A DNA stretch of 64,000 nt, from positions 1-64,000 of the forward strand of contig CAWVWE010000009.1 of assembly GCA_963933975.1 (NCBI GenBank), read 5' to 3'. Made by a program: the position numbers and the translations under genes. The notes under the pieces were generated by a model that was not told where the DNA came from, did no database searches, and saw only the letters and a program-made list of their open reading frames with translations. Each line of letters starts with the position of its first letter. The first letter of the stretch is position 1. The DNA comes from UBA10364 sp905182675 (lineage in GTDB: Bacteria; Bacteroidota; Bacteroidia; Flavobacteriales; Schleiferiaceae). Below are positions 35,517 to 43,435 of this stretch, one piece after another.

Positions 35517-36323
35517 TTAAAGTTGAGTACCGCAGTTAGAACAAAATTTGTCCTCAACTGTGAGACCGTGGTTGCAAGAAGTACAAAGTATAGAATCAGT
35601 CTTTGCAGTACTGTTGGTGGTTAAATCTACGGTAACTATGCCTGTGGGAACTGCAATAATGGCGTATCCTAAAATCATAATAACAGAAGCTAATAATTGG
35701 CCTATCACCGTTGACGGCGCAATATCGCCATAACCAACGGTAGTTAGTGTTACAATGGCCCAATATATACTTAATGGGATAGAAGTAAATCCATTTTCTG
35801 GCCCTTCAATGGCGTACATGAAGGTTCCCATGATTATACACAGCAATACCACAGTGAAAAGAAATACGCCAATCTTCCTGCTAGAACGAACGAGACTTTG
35901 AAGGAGTAAATTACTTTCAAGTAAGAAACGACTGAGTTTAAGTACACGGAAAATACGCAGGAGTCTGAGTGAGCGAATGATAGTAAACGTTGCTGAGCCT
36001 GGAAGCAGAACACTTAAATAAAAAGGCAGTATGGAGAGTAGATCAATCACGCCATAGAATGACTGTGTATAGGATTTAGTCGAAGGACTAGACCAGAGCC
36101 TAAGTAGATATTCAACGGTGAAGATTACGGTTGTCGTAAATTCAATCATCCAAAATATTTTCAAGTACCCGGGGACTTGAAAACTGGGTATACTCTCGAG
36201 CATAATACTAAATACACTCAACCCGATAACCACGAATAATGCGATGTCAAAAGCCTTGCCAGCCCTAGTATTGGCTTCAAAAATGATGCTGTAAATGGAA
36301 TTGCGCAGCGTAGATCTAGTCAT
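35517..36323 (-). CDS. voltage-gated K+ channel with C-terminal zinc ribbon
   Basis: A 268-residue six-helix channel subunit. S1-S3 lie in about residues 22-105; S4 (FTIIRSLRLLRIFRVLKLSRF) has regularly spaced basic residues (Arg117, 120, 123, 126, Lys129). S5, pore helix and the K+ filter TVGYGD (195-200) and S6 follow. The C-terminus carries a zinc ribbon, CTSCNHGL and CSNCG (Cys247, 250, 261, 264), in place of an RCK or cyclic-nucleotide domain. It should assemble as a tetramer in the inner membrane. The metal-binding tail might tune gating or assembly, which is inference. Its ATG directly abuts the divergent ATG at 36324. Confidence 0.9.
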   Translation of the reverse strand: MTRSTLRNSIYSIIFEANTRAGKAFDIALFVVIGLSVFSIMLESIPSFQVPGYLKIFWMIEFTTTVIFTVEYLLRLWSSPSTKSYTQSFYGVIDLLSILPFYLSVLLPGSATFTIIRSLRLLRIFRVLKLSRFLLESNLLLQSLVRSSRKIGVFLFTVVLLCIIMGTFMYAIEGPENGFTSIPLSIYWAIVTLTTVGYGDIAPSTVIGQLLASVIMILGYAIIAVPTGIVTVDLTTNSTAKTDSILCTSCNHGLTVEDKFCSNCGTQL

Positions 36324-36368
36324 ATGTGGATTAAAGTACGTAAATTTAAAAAGAACACCTGCACTGCC

Positions 36369-36659
36369 ATGACTGCTTTACCAAAAGACATTTCAAGATT
36401 ACAAACTGCGCTACTCTGCTTTGATAAGGGAGAGGTGTTGCATACGTTAGATGAGATGTCTCAGCGTGCTGAAGCTATTCATAAGGCGACCTACTTGGGG
36501 AACCTTAAGCATAAAAAAGTGTCGATATTATTCTCTGCTCAGAGTGAACTTTTTGTGGTAAACACCACTATTTGGTTGCATTACAATGGGGAAATATTCC
36601 TGAAAGATGATGTGAGGGTACCTGTAGAAAGAGTTTTAGCTATCTATTTTTATCAATAG
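36369..36659 (+). CDS. conserved-looking small protein, unknown function
   Basis: A 96-residue protein from the ATG at 36369. An in-frame ATG at 36324 would add a basic stretch and touch the kch start codon with no intergenic base between; I prefer the shorter form, but the choice is uncertain. It is soluble, with an N-terminal helical half (LQTALLCFDKGEVLHTLDEMSQRAEAIHKA) and a beta-strand half (KVSILFSAQSELFVVNTTIWLHYNGEIFLKDDVRVPVERVLAIYFYQ). I recall similar proteins in the phylum but no function. Its last 7 nt overlap the convergent IS1096-passenger-like gene. Confidence 0.65.
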   Translation: MTALPKDISRLQTALLCFDKGEVLHTLDEMSQRAEAIHKATYLGNLKHKKVSILFSAQSELFVVNTTIWLHYNGEIFLKDDVRVPVERVLAIYFYQ

Positions 36660-37189
36660 TAATCTTCATCACTTTGCGTGTCTTCATCATTTTCTTCTTC
36701 GGGTAAAGCACCTGAATCTAATTCGTCCAAACCATATAGCGCAGTAAGCTCCGCTTCAGACATTTCGGTAGGATCTGTCACTGCAGGATTTACTTGAGTA
36801 GGTTCCTTCTTGGGTAGCTCTCCCACACTTGATAGAATCACAAAATCTTCAAATCCTTCTTCTTCGTCTTCTTTGGTCTTTTCTACGTAGAAGATATTCA
36901 TGTCTAAAAAATTATAGACATAAAGTCCATGGGAGGTAGTCTTAAAGAAATCGTTAACGGTGATGGTTTCCATGCTTGAATCATCGTCATTCATGGCAAA
37001 CATTGGAAGTTCTTCCCCTTGATCCCATGACGAGGTACTGTAGAAAAAACTCCCCATTTCCCCGGATTCGAGTCCGAAACAAGTAAATAGTTGTTCATGT
37101 AGCGCACGCATGGTAGCGCCTCCCTTGATACGTACTTCTTTTAAGATTGTTTCTTCTGTATCAGCAATTACCCTTAGAAATATTTCCAT
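36653..37189 (-). CDS. IS1096 passenger TnpR / plasmid pRiA4b ORF-3-like protein
   Basis: A 178-residue acidic protein. The N-terminal half (FLRVIADTEETILKEVRIKGGATMRALHEQLFTCFGLE, FFYSTSSWDQGEELPMF, YVYNFLDMNIFYVE) has the fold signature of the pRiA4b ORF-3 (PF07929) family. The C-terminal third is strongly acidic (EEENDEDTQSDEDYY). The name comes from a transposon passenger gene, but no transposase, inverted repeat or recombinase is nearby, and this gene sits between cca and kch in a housekeeping operon. It is 2 nt after cca and overlaps the convergent small gene by 7 nt. Function unknown. Confidence 0.75.
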   Translation of the reverse strand: MEIFLRVIADTEETILKEVRIKGGATMRALHEQLFTCFGLESGEMGSFFYSTSSWDQGEELPMFAMNDDDSSMETITVNDFFKTTSHGLYVYNFLDMNIFYVEKTKEDEEEGFEDFVILSSVGELPKKEPTQVNPAVTDPTEMSEAELTALYGLDELDSGALPEEENDEDTQSDEDYY

Positions 37190-37191
37190 AA

Positions 37192-38607
37192 TTATATATT
37201 CAGTCCTAGTTTCTTTGCAGCAGCATCCATTTTTTGAATGGCAGCATCTTTCTCATTTGGAATTTCGCCTTCCAAAATGGCCTCTTTTATTATCTCTTTA
37301 AGCTGCCCAATTGCTCTGCCCGGGCCAATACTGTAGCGTTTCATGATCTCTTCACCGCTGATGGGTGGTTGGAAGTTTCTGAGATGATCTCGCTCTTCGA
37401 CTTCTTTGAACTTACTACGTACCACCTTGAAGTTGCTCAAGTATCGACGTTTTTTGCGGTCATTTTTAGTAGTTAAATCTGCCTCACATAGGAGCATCAA
37501 ATCTTCAACGTCATCACCCGCATCAAATAACAACCTGCGTACGGCGCTGTCTGTAACATCTTGATCTACTAACGAAGCAGGTCTTGAGCTCATTTGCACC
37601 ATTTTTATCACATATTTCATACGAGCATCCGTAGGTAGATGCAAACGCTTGAAGATTTTAGACACCATCTTTCCCCCAAGAAATTCATGCCCCCTAAAGG
37701 TCCAACCATGTGGTTTAATGAATTTTTTAGTTTTTGGCTTCCCTATATCATGCAGTAAGGCAGCCCAACGTAACCAAAGTTTTGATGAAGTCATAGATAA
37801 GTTATCTACCACTTCTAGGGTATGGTAGAAGTTGTCTTTATGAAGGTGTCCTTCGATTTCTTCTACACCTTGTAACGCCTGTATTTCTGGCAGAATATGG
37901 GGTAATATACCGGTAGTGTATAATAAGCCTAGTCCATAGCTTGGCTTACTTACCTCCATGATTTTGTTCAATTCTTGACTGACTCTTTCTGGCGCAACAA
38001 TACTTACTCTATCTGCGAGCTTTCGAATGCTCATAAGAGAGGTGCTGTCAATTTTGAAGTTTAACTGAGCTGCAAATCGGACAGCTCTCATCATCCTTAG
38101 CGGATCGTCGTCAAAAGTTTTATCTGGGTTTAGCGGAGTACGAAGCAGCTTTTTTGCTAGATCACCAATGCCGTCAAAAGGATCTACTAATTCACCCCAA
38201 AGACCATCGTTAAGGCTAATGGCCATAGCATTTATCGTGAAGTCCCGTCTGTTTTGATCGTCTGTCAAAGTCCCGTCTTCAACAATGGGATTCCGGCTGT
38301 CTCTCTGATAACTCTCCTTACGGGCACCTACGAACTCAAGGTCTACACCTTTATGGTTCATATGAGCGGTCCCAAAACTCTTGAAGACACTCAGTTTTGG
38401 TTTCGGGGAGAGTTTTTTTTGTACTGCTTTGGCCAATTCAATTCCACTACCTACAGTGACAAAATCTAAATCCATTTTAATTGGACGGCCTAAAAACTTA
38501 TCTCTTACAAACCCACCTACCACATAACATGGCATGCCTAATTCATCTGCCGTACGTCCTACAGTCGAGAAAACCTCTCTATCCAAAAAGTCAGCATATG
38601 TAGTCAT
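37192..38607 (-). CDS. cca: CCA tRNA nucleotidyltransferase with HD domain
   Basis: A 471-residue class II nucleotidyltransferase that adds or repairs the 3' CCA of tRNAs. The catalytic head has YVVGGFVRDKFLGRPIKMDLDF (DxD acids) and RRDFTINAMAISL; MMRAVRFAAQLNFKID marks the neck. An HD domain follows (RWAALLHDIGKPKTK and FRGHEFLGGKM). Poly(A) polymerase I is related, but the HD domain and the phylum context favour CCA addition. It shares one base with the stop of the upstream membrane-protein gene. Confidence 0.93.
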   Translation of the reverse strand: MTTYADFLDREVFSTVGRTADELGMPCYVVGGFVRDKFLGRPIKMDLDFVTVGSGIELAKAVQKKLSPKPKLSVFKSFGTAHMNHKGVDLEFVGARKESYQRDSRNPIVEDGTLTDDQNRRDFTINAMAISLNDGLWGELVDPFDGIGDLAKKLLRTPLNPDKTFDDDPLRMMRAVRFAAQLNFKIDSTSLMSIRKLADRVSIVAPERVSQELNKIMEVSKPSYGLGLLYTTGILPHILPEIQALQGVEEIEGHLHKDNFYHTLEVVDNLSMTSSKLWLRWAALLHDIGKPKTKKFIKPHGWTFRGHEFLGGKMVSKIFKRLHLPTDARMKYVIKMVQMSSRPASLVDQDVTDSAVRRLLFDAGDDVEDLMLLCEADLTTKNDRKKRRYLSNFKVVRSKFKEVEERDHLRNFQPPISGEEIMKRYSIGPGRAIGQLKEIIKEAILEGEIPNEKDAAIQKMDAAAKKLGLNI

Positions 38608-38957
38608 TAGGAGAGGGTTGAAGGAGATTTAGCAAAGTAGATACCAGTTAATAACAGGATGATTAGCAGTAGGTATAAAACAATGTTTATTCTTTTTATT
38701 TTAGAAAGCCAAAAATCTTCTTTCTGATTATCCGTAAGGATAACAGGGTAAAGCAGTGGGAATAAGAGTATGCTTTCATTCCACCACCGCTTGTCATTTT
38801 TATGATTAAAGGTGCGTTTGTAATAGTCTACCCAATGCCCCGGATTCTTTTTGTTTTTTACCCGCAGGTACTGAAAATGTAGTGCCCATTTATAACTGTA
38901 AACGGCGATAAGCAGCCCAGCGGTAAGTAAAAACTGTAAGGTATTTCCGGTACTCAT
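38607..38957 (-). CDS. small membrane protein, two transmembrane helices, unknown
   Basis: A 116-residue protein with one hydrophobic helix at the N-terminus (LQFLLTAGLLIAVYSYKWAL), a basic, aromatic-rich middle (WVDYYKRTFNHKNDKRWW), a short hydrophobic stretch (ILLFPLLYPVILT) and a C-terminal helix (INIVLYLLLIILLLTGIYF). I do not recognise the family. It lies with no gap after the glycosyltransferase gene and shares a base with cca, so it is in the dapD operon. A lineage-specific protein is possible. Confidence 0.7.
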   Translation of the reverse strand: MSTGNTLQFLLTAGLLIAVYSYKWALHFQYLRVKNKKNPGHWVDYYKRTFNHKNDKRWWNESILLFPLLYPVILTDNQKEDFWLSKIKRINIVLYLLLIILLLTGIYFAKSPSTLS

Positions 38958-39704
38958 TTATGCGCGAAGTTTTTTGATTTCATCGTAGCGCCATTTTACA
39001 GCGCGGAACATCCAAAGGCTATATTCTAAGCCTAATGCTCCGTCAAAAATACCGCCTTTTAGTACGTAGTGCTTGAAAAATCTATAGGAAGGTTTAATTA
39101 CACTATGCCAAGCTGTTACTTTTCCTGTTTTGGAATCATAGTCCAGAGCTTGTCGTTTAGCATATTGTTGAAACTTATTATGCCAATGCTCTGAACTCTT
39201 ATAAGTGTAATGGAGAATAGAGCCCTCAATTAATACGGCTTGATTGCGTACTTTCTCATGAACCATTAGTTCGTTAAACAGCACTCCGGAGGGTAACAAT
39301 CGCGTTATAAGATCTCTTTGTAAGCCACTGAATTTCATTTTCTTGCCTTTGAAATAATGAACCCGTTTGAATGCTCTAGGCATTTGATCTGTTTCTGTGA
39401 CGTTTCGCTTGAAGTGCTGGAGAGAATAGACTAATTCATCAGTAAGAACCTCATCGCAATCAATAACTAAAATCCAGTTGTATTGACACTTCCGCAATCC
39501 CCAATTTCTTTGGTTCCCCCAATTATCTAGCGGCTTATGAAAGACTGTTGCTCCGTGATTTTCCGCAATCTTCACTGTGCTATCTGTTGATCCTGAGTCA
39601 ATTAATATAATTTCGTCCGCTACAGCTTCGACACTCGCTAAAGATTTTGCGATGATATCGGCTTCATTGTAACTGAGGTATAGGATGGAGAGTTTAGTGG
39701 GCAT
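38958..39704 (-). CDS. family 2 glycosyltransferase
   Basis: A 248-residue GT-A fold enzyme. The N-terminus LSILYLSYNEADIIAKSLASV, then EIILIDSGSTDSTVKIAENHG and the metal-binding DCDEVLT motif, are typical of the WaaE/KdtX-like GT2 subgroup, which adds sugars to lipopolysaccharide core. WGNQRNWGL precedes the DxD. No transmembrane segment is clear; the C-terminal half is basic, so it is probably a peripheral inner-membrane enzyme. The acceptor and sugar cannot be read from sequence. It overlaps the dapD stop by one base. Confidence 0.88.
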   Translation of the reverse strand: MPTKLSILYLSYNEADIIAKSLASVEAVADEIILIDSGSTDSTVKIAENHGATVFHKPLDNWGNQRNWGLRKCQYNWILVIDCDEVLTDELVYSLQHFKRNVTETDQMPRAFKRVHYFKGKKMKFSGLQRDLITRLLPSGVLFNELMVHEKVRNQAVLIEGSILHYTYKSSEHWHNKFQQYAKRQALDYDSKTGKVTAWHSVIKPSYRFFKHYVLKGGIFDGALGLEYSLWMFRAVKWRYDEIKKLRA

Positions 39705-40519
39705 CAGACCGCTACATTATGAGTTCTTAAGGCATCATTTAACGAAGTTTTCTTATCAGTGCTTTCTTTGCGTTTACCTATGATTAGTGCGCAAGGCACT
39801 TGGAAAATACCAGCGGGAAATTGCTTCGGAATAGTCCCGGGAATGACCACGCTTCTCGATGGAATACGTCCTTTAAATTCTATTGGTTTATCACCACTCA
39901 CATCAATAATTTTGGTCGATGCAGTGAGCACAACATTTGCACCTAAAACAGCCTCTTTTTCAATATGAACACCTTCTACCACGATACATCGAGAACCAAT
40001 GAAACAGTTGTCTTCAATAACAACTGGAGCGGCTTGTAACGGTTCTAATACTCCACCGATTCCTACACCGCCACTCAGGTGAACATTCTTTCCGATCTGT
40101 GCGCATGAACCTACTGTGGTCCAAGTGTCCACCATAGTACCCGAATCTACGTAAGCTCCAATATTGATGTAAGATGGCATCATAACCACTCCTGGTGCTA
40201 TAAAACTTCCATGCCTTGCCACGGCATGAGGAACTACACGCACTCCTTTTTCCGCATAATTGCGTTTGAGAGGGATTTTATCATGAAACTCAAACGGTCC
40301 AACTTCGATGGTTTCCATTTGCTGTATCGGGAAATAAAGAACGACGGCTTTTTTAACCCATTCGTTTACGTGCCATGCACCATCTTTGGGTTCAGCGACC
40401 CTTATTGTGCCGGCATCTAAAGCATTTACGACTTGGCGTATAGCGTTTTGAATTTCTTTTTCTTGGAGTAATTCACGGTTACTCCAAGCTTGTTCTATAG
40501 TGCGTTGTAATTCTTGCAT
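39704..40519 (-). CDS. dapD: 2,3,4,5-tetrahydropyridine-2,6-dicarboxylate N-succinyltransferase
   Basis: DapD transfers succinyl from succinyl-CoA in the lysine/diaminopimelate pathway, needed for peptidoglycan. The 271-residue protein has an N-terminal helical domain and a left-handed beta-helix of hexapeptide repeats: VVPHAVARHGSFIAPGVVMMPSYINIGAYVDSGTMVDTWTTVGSCAQIGKNVHLSGGVGIGGVLEPLQ. The signature around GSCAQIGKN and IGSRCIVVEGV is diagnostic. It heads a five-gene unit (dapD, glycosyltransferase, membrane protein, cca, IS1096-passenger-like). An exact -7 box lies 18 nt upstream. Confidence 0.97.
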   Translation of the reverse strand: MQELQRTIEQAWSNRELLQEKEIQNAIRQVVNALDAGTIRVAEPKDGAWHVNEWVKKAVVLYFPIQQMETIEVGPFEFHDKIPLKRNYAEKGVRVVPHAVARHGSFIAPGVVMMPSYINIGAYVDSGTMVDTWTTVGSCAQIGKNVHLSGGVGIGGVLEPLQAAPVVIEDNCFIGSRCIVVEGVHIEKEAVLGANVVLTASTKIIDVSGDKPIEFKGRIPSRSVVIPGTIPKQFPAGIFQVPCALIIGKRKESTDKKTSLNDALRTHNVAV

Positions 40520-40537
40520 GTCTTAATTCTCTATATA

Positions 40538-40545
40538 CAAACTTA
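40538..40545 (-). promoter_or_regulatory. -7 box of dapD
   Basis: Minus-strand TAAGTTTG, an exact TAnnTTTG match, 18 nt before the dapD ATG. No TTTG at the expected upstream spacing. It is divergent from the ruvX box at 40566. Confidence 0.45.
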
Positions 40546-40565
40546 CGGCTTTCGTTAGCTTAGGC

Positions 40566-40573
40566 TACCTTTG
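40566..40573 (+). promoter_or_regulatory. -7 box of ruvX, 4 nt before the ATG
   Basis: TACCTTTG, an exact TAnnTTTG match, ends 4 nt before the ruvX start codon, so the transcription start should coincide with the ATG and the mRNA should be leaderless. Confidence 0.45.
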
Positions 40574-40577
40574 TGAT

Positions 40578-40988
40578 ATGGCTAAAATTGTTTCACTTGA
40601 TATTGGAGGGAAAAGAACAGGAATGGCGGAAACTGATCCCATGCAAATGATGGCATTCCCCTTAAAGACTGTTCTTACCCAGCATTTACTGGAGGAATTA
40701 GCAACCTATATTTCAGCAGAGTATCCTGAGGTTATAGTGATTGGTAATCCAGACGGTCTAGATGGCGTGTCCACGGATAGTAGTAAGTTGGTTTCTTCGT
40801 GGGAGTCTAAAATCAAATCAAAATGGCCGTCAATTAGTGTGGTGAAAGTAGATGAGACCTATTCTTCTCAATTGGCTTCAAAGATTTTGTATGAGGGAGG
40901 TATGAGAAAGTCAAAAAGACGAGAAAAGGGCGCTGTGGATAAAGTTGCCGCTTCAATTATTTTGGAACGTTATTTAGAGCAACGATAA
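40578..40988 (+). CDS. ruvX: Holliday junction resolvase-like RuvX/YqgF
   Basis: A 136-residue RNase H-fold protein. Motifs: VSLDIGGKRTGMAETD with the first catalytic Asp7, VIGNPDGLDGV, VVKVDETYSSQLAS and the C-terminal KGAVDKVAASIILERYLE with the last Asp. The family is annotated as a putative Holliday junction resolvase, but in bacteria it also acts in pre-16S rRNA 5' processing. The usual DxGxKRxG signature is present with GG for G. It is followed by def 27 nt later. A -7 box lies only 4 nt before the ATG. Confidence 0.93.
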   Translation: MAKIVSLDIGGKRTGMAETDPMQMMAFPLKTVLTQHLLEELATYISAEYPEVIVIGNPDGLDGVSTDSSKLVSSWESKIKSKWPSISVVKVDETYSSQLASKILYEGGMRKSKRREKGAVDKVAASIILERYLEQR

Positions 40989-40989
40989 C

Positions 40990-40997
40990 TATCTTTG
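40990..40997 (+). promoter_or_regulatory. possible -7 box before def
   Basis: TATCTTTG, an exact TAnnTTTG match, lies in the 27-nt gap between ruvX and def, 18 nt before the def ATG. The nearest TTTG (40961-40964) is 25 nt upstream, longer than usual, so an internal promoter is possible but uncertain. Confidence 0.35.
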
Positions 40998-41015
40998 TCT
41001 TCATATTTTACCCTC

Positions 41016-41588
41016 ATGATTCTACCTATAGTTGCATACGGCGACCCAGTATTAACAAAAGTCGCTGAAGAGATAGATCAGGATTACCCTGGTCTGAAGC
41101 CTCTGATCTCAAATATGTACGAGACCATGTACAATGCCCAAGGTGTTGGACTAGCAGCACCTCAGATCGCGAGGAGTATACGCCTTTTTATAGTGGATGC
41201 CAGTCCTTTTGCAGATGAGGAAGAAGAAGATTTCGAGTTACTAAAAGGCTTTAAGAAGACTTTTATTAACCCGATAATTATTGAGGAATCAGGCGATGAG
41301 TGGGAAATGGAAGAAGGTTGCTTAAGTATTCCGGATGTACGGGAGATGGTATATCGCCCAGAGCAAGTAGTGATTGAATACTACACGGAGGATTGGAAAC
41401 TCGTCGAAGAAACATACACGGGATTAGCCGCTCGCGTTATTCAGCATGAATATGATCATATAGAGGGGGTGCTTTTCACAGAGTACGTCAAGCCTCTTCG
41501 CAAACGACTCATCAAGGGGAGGTTGGGGTCTATAGAACGCGGCGATATTACAGTTGAATACCCAATGAAATTCCCGAAACGTCGATGA
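41016..41588 (+). CDS. def: peptide deformylase
   Basis: Def removes the formyl group from nascent proteins. From the ATG at 41016 the protein is 190 residues (MILPIVAYGDPVLTKVAEEI); an in-frame TTG upstream would give a non-typical extension. The three signatures are present: GVGLAAPQI, EEGCLSIPDV with the metal-binding Cys, and QHEYDHIEGVLF with the HExxH-like HEYDH. An acidic insert (DEEEEDFELLKG) after PFAD is common in Bacteroidota Def. It overlaps the following lipoprotein gene by 4 nt (ATGA). Confidence 0.97.
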   Translation: MILPIVAYGDPVLTKVAEEIDQDYPGLKPLISNMYETMYNAQGVGLAAPQIARSIRLFIVDASPFADEEEEDFELLKGFKKTFINPIIIEESGDEWEMEEGCLSIPDVREMVYRPEQVVIEYYTEDWKLVEETYTGLAARVIQHEYDHIEGVLFTEYVKPLRKRLIKGRLGSIERGDITVEYPMKFPKRR

Positions 41589-42115
41589 GGTGGATCTTTT
41601 TATGGAGTCTTTTCATAGTGTCATGTGCAAATGGCGAAACTAAAGAAGTTGATGTTGTTTCGATAGAAATCACGGATAAGTTGGGTCAAGATTCCACGCT
41701 ATATTTTTTAGATAAGATAGACAACGGTAAGGCGACGCTGGAAGAACTAGATCGAGCCAGGCCTTACTTTATTCAAAGTGATAGCCTGATAAAAACCGAA
41801 GCTAAATATTTGATGCAGGCTGGTTTGGTTCTTATGTCAGGGGACAACGGACCACTGTATGGCTTGAACTACTTGATTTTTTTAACTAAAAAATTTCCGA
41901 TGCATAAGTTTGCCCCTGAGGCGTTGATGCAATTGGCCTTATACTTTGACACAACGCTAGGAGACAAGCAGCGATCAACGGCTTTTTTACAGTCGTTGAT
42001 GGATCGATATCCAAAGCATGAATTGGTGCCTAGTGCAAAATCTTTACTAGAATTAAACCAATCTAGTGAGCAACAAGAATTAGAAACTGTAAAAACTTGG
42101 TTAAATAATCAATAA
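41585..42115 (+). CDS. lipoprotein with TPR-like repeats, unknown function
   Basis: A 176-residue protein with a short lipoprotein signal (MRWIFLWSLFIVSC, lipidated Cys14 predicted) and an all-helical body with two TPR-like pairs (LIKTEAKYLMQAGLVLMSGDNGPLYGLNYLI; KFAPEALMQLALYFDTTLGDKQRSTAFLQSLMDRYPKHE). The second has the look of the YbgF/BamD-type segment RYPKHELVPSA. A scaffolding role in the envelope is a guess. It overlaps def by 4 nt and shares one base with the DUF5606 start, so the genes are translationally coupled. Confidence 0.8.
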   Translation: MRWIFLWSLFIVSCANGETKEVDVVSIEITDKLGQDSTLYFLDKIDNGKATLEELDRARPYFIQSDSLIKTEAKYLMQAGLVLMSGDNGPLYGLNYLIFLTKKFPMHKFAPEALMQLALYFDTTLGDKQRSTAFLQSLMDRYPKHELVPSAKSLLELNQSSEQQELETVKTWLNNQ

Positions 42116-42558
42116 TGGAATTAAGAACTGTATTATCTATCACAGGGAAGCCTGGACTATTCAAATTAATTGCACACCGTAAGAACGGAGTGGTTGTAGA
42201 AAGCTTGTTGGATGGAGCTCGCGTTTCTATTCCTGCCAATGCTAATGTGAGCTCTTTGGGAGACATCGCCATATACACCTATGAGGAAGAGGTTCCTTTA
42301 AAGGATGTGTTTAAGGCAATTTCCGCTGTTACAGAGGGCAAGGAGGCCTTATCACACAAGAGCTCTAAATCTGATTTAGAAGACTTTTTCGGTGAGGTGT
42401 TGCCTAAATTTGATCAAGAACGTGTGTATGCAAGTGATATTAAAAAGGTAATTCAGTGGTTCAATATCATTGTTAAAAACAATCTTTTATCCATCCTAGA
42501 TGCCGAGGACACCCCAGAAGATGATTCAATAGCTCCTCAAGAAGCCGTTGCTAAATAA
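42115..42558 (+). CDS. DUF5606 domain protein
   Basis: A 147-residue soluble protein. The N-terminal half, MELRTVLSITGKPGLFKLIA and VVVESLLDGARVSIPANANVSSLGDIAIYT, matches the DUF5606 family as I recall it, a small beta domain with a following helical region. The C-terminal end is acidic. No function is established. It is the gene between the TPR lipoprotein and mazG and shares a base (TAATG) with the former. Co-location of this gene with def and mazG may be conserved in the phylum. Confidence 0.78.
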   Translation: MELRTVLSITGKPGLFKLIAHRKNGVVVESLLDGARVSIPANANVSSLGDIAIYTYEEEVPLKDVFKAISAVTEGKEALSHKSSKSDLEDFFGEVLPKFDQERVYASDIKKVIQWFNIIVKNNLLSILDAEDTPEDDSIAPQEAVAK

Positions 42559-42565
42559 GGCCATT

Positions 42566-43342
42566 ATGAATTCACGTCAAGATAAACTCGAGGCTTTTGG
42601 TAGATTATTGGACATCATGGATAAGCTGCGCGCAGAATGTCCTTGGGACCAAAAACAAACCTTTGAGAGTTTGCGACATTTGACGGTAGAGGAAACTTAC
42701 GAGCTAGCGGACGCTATTGAAGAGGGCGACCTGGAAGAGGTAAAAAAGGAGTTGGGAGACCTGATGCTACATCTGGTCTTTTATAGTAAAATGGGTAGCG
42801 AGAGCGGCGCGTTTGACGTAGCGGATGTATTGCATAGCGTTAGTGAGAAGCTCATTCATAGACATCCACATATTTATGGCGACGTAGAGGCTTCCACTGA
42901 ACAGGAGGTTAAGGCGAATTGGGAAGCGATAAAACTGAAAGAAAAGGGTACATCGAGCGTGCTACAAGGCGTGCCAAAAGGCTTACCATCACTCGTGAAA
43001 GCCATCAGAATTGGAGATAAGGCACGAGGCGCTGGCTTTGATTGGGAAGACCCAGCAGATGTCTGGTTGAAAATTAAAGAGGAAATTTCTGAATTTGAAG
43101 AGGCTCAAAAATCTGGTAATCAGCATGATACTGAAGGTGAGTTAGGTGATTTACTGTTTTCAATAGTCAATTTTGCTCGTTTGAACGATTTAGATCCAGA
43201 ATTGGCTCTAGAACGGACCAATAAGAAGTTTATTTTTAGATTTAAATATTTAGAAAAAAAAGCTTTAGAATCTGGTAAGTTATTGACAGACATGACGTTA
43301 GAAGAGATGGATGTATATTGGAATGAGGCAAAAACGCTTTAA
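42566..43342 (+). CDS. mazG: nucleoside triphosphate pyrophosphohydrolase MazG
   Basis: MazG hydrolyses NTPs to NMP and pyrophosphate, cleaning the nucleotide pool. From the ATG at 42566 it is 258 residues; an upstream in-frame start at 42548 overlaps the DUF5606 stop. It has the two MazG domains: LRAECPWDQKQTFESLRHLTVEETYELADAIEEGD (ExxED-like metal motif in VEETYEL) with KKELGDLMLHLVFY, and IKEEISEFEEAQ with EGELGDLLFSIVNFAR. The double-domain length fits the E. coli type. It ends the ruvX-mazG group. The gap to sixA holds a promoter with an inverted repeat. Confidence 0.96.
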   Translation: MNSRQDKLEAFGRLLDIMDKLRAECPWDQKQTFESLRHLTVEETYELADAIEEGDLEEVKKELGDLMLHLVFYSKMGSESGAFDVADVLHSVSEKLIHRHPHIYGDVEASTEQEVKANWEAIKLKEKGTSSVLQGVPKGLPSLVKAIRIGDKARGAGFDWEDPADVWLKIKEEISEFEEAQKSGNQHDTEGELGDLLFSIVNFARLNDLDPELALERTNKKFIFRFKYLEKKALESGKLLTDMTLEEMDVYWNEAKTL

Positions 43343-43400
43343 TTCTATAATTTCAAGATTTAAATTCTCATTAAACGTTATTAAAACTAAGGCGTTAAGT

Positions 43401-43431
43401 TTTGTAAACACATTGAAAATGTGTACTTTAC
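43401..43431 (+). promoter_or_regulatory. candidate promoter and operator of sixA-ppk1-ppx
   Basis: TTTG (43401-43404), a 19-nt spacer and TACTTTAC (43424-43431; last base off consensus) form a phylum-type promoter 4 nt before the sixA ATG. Between the boxes lies a perfect 7-bp inverted repeat, ACACATT (43408-43414) with AATGTGT (43418-43424) and a GAA centre, placed as an operator would be. Confidence 0.45.
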
Positions 43432-43435
43432 ATAC

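Noticed and set aside
36653..37189. Mobile element suggested by the IS1096 passenger name
   Set aside because: No transposase, terminal inverted repeats or target duplications are seen, and the gene is in a housekeeping operon.
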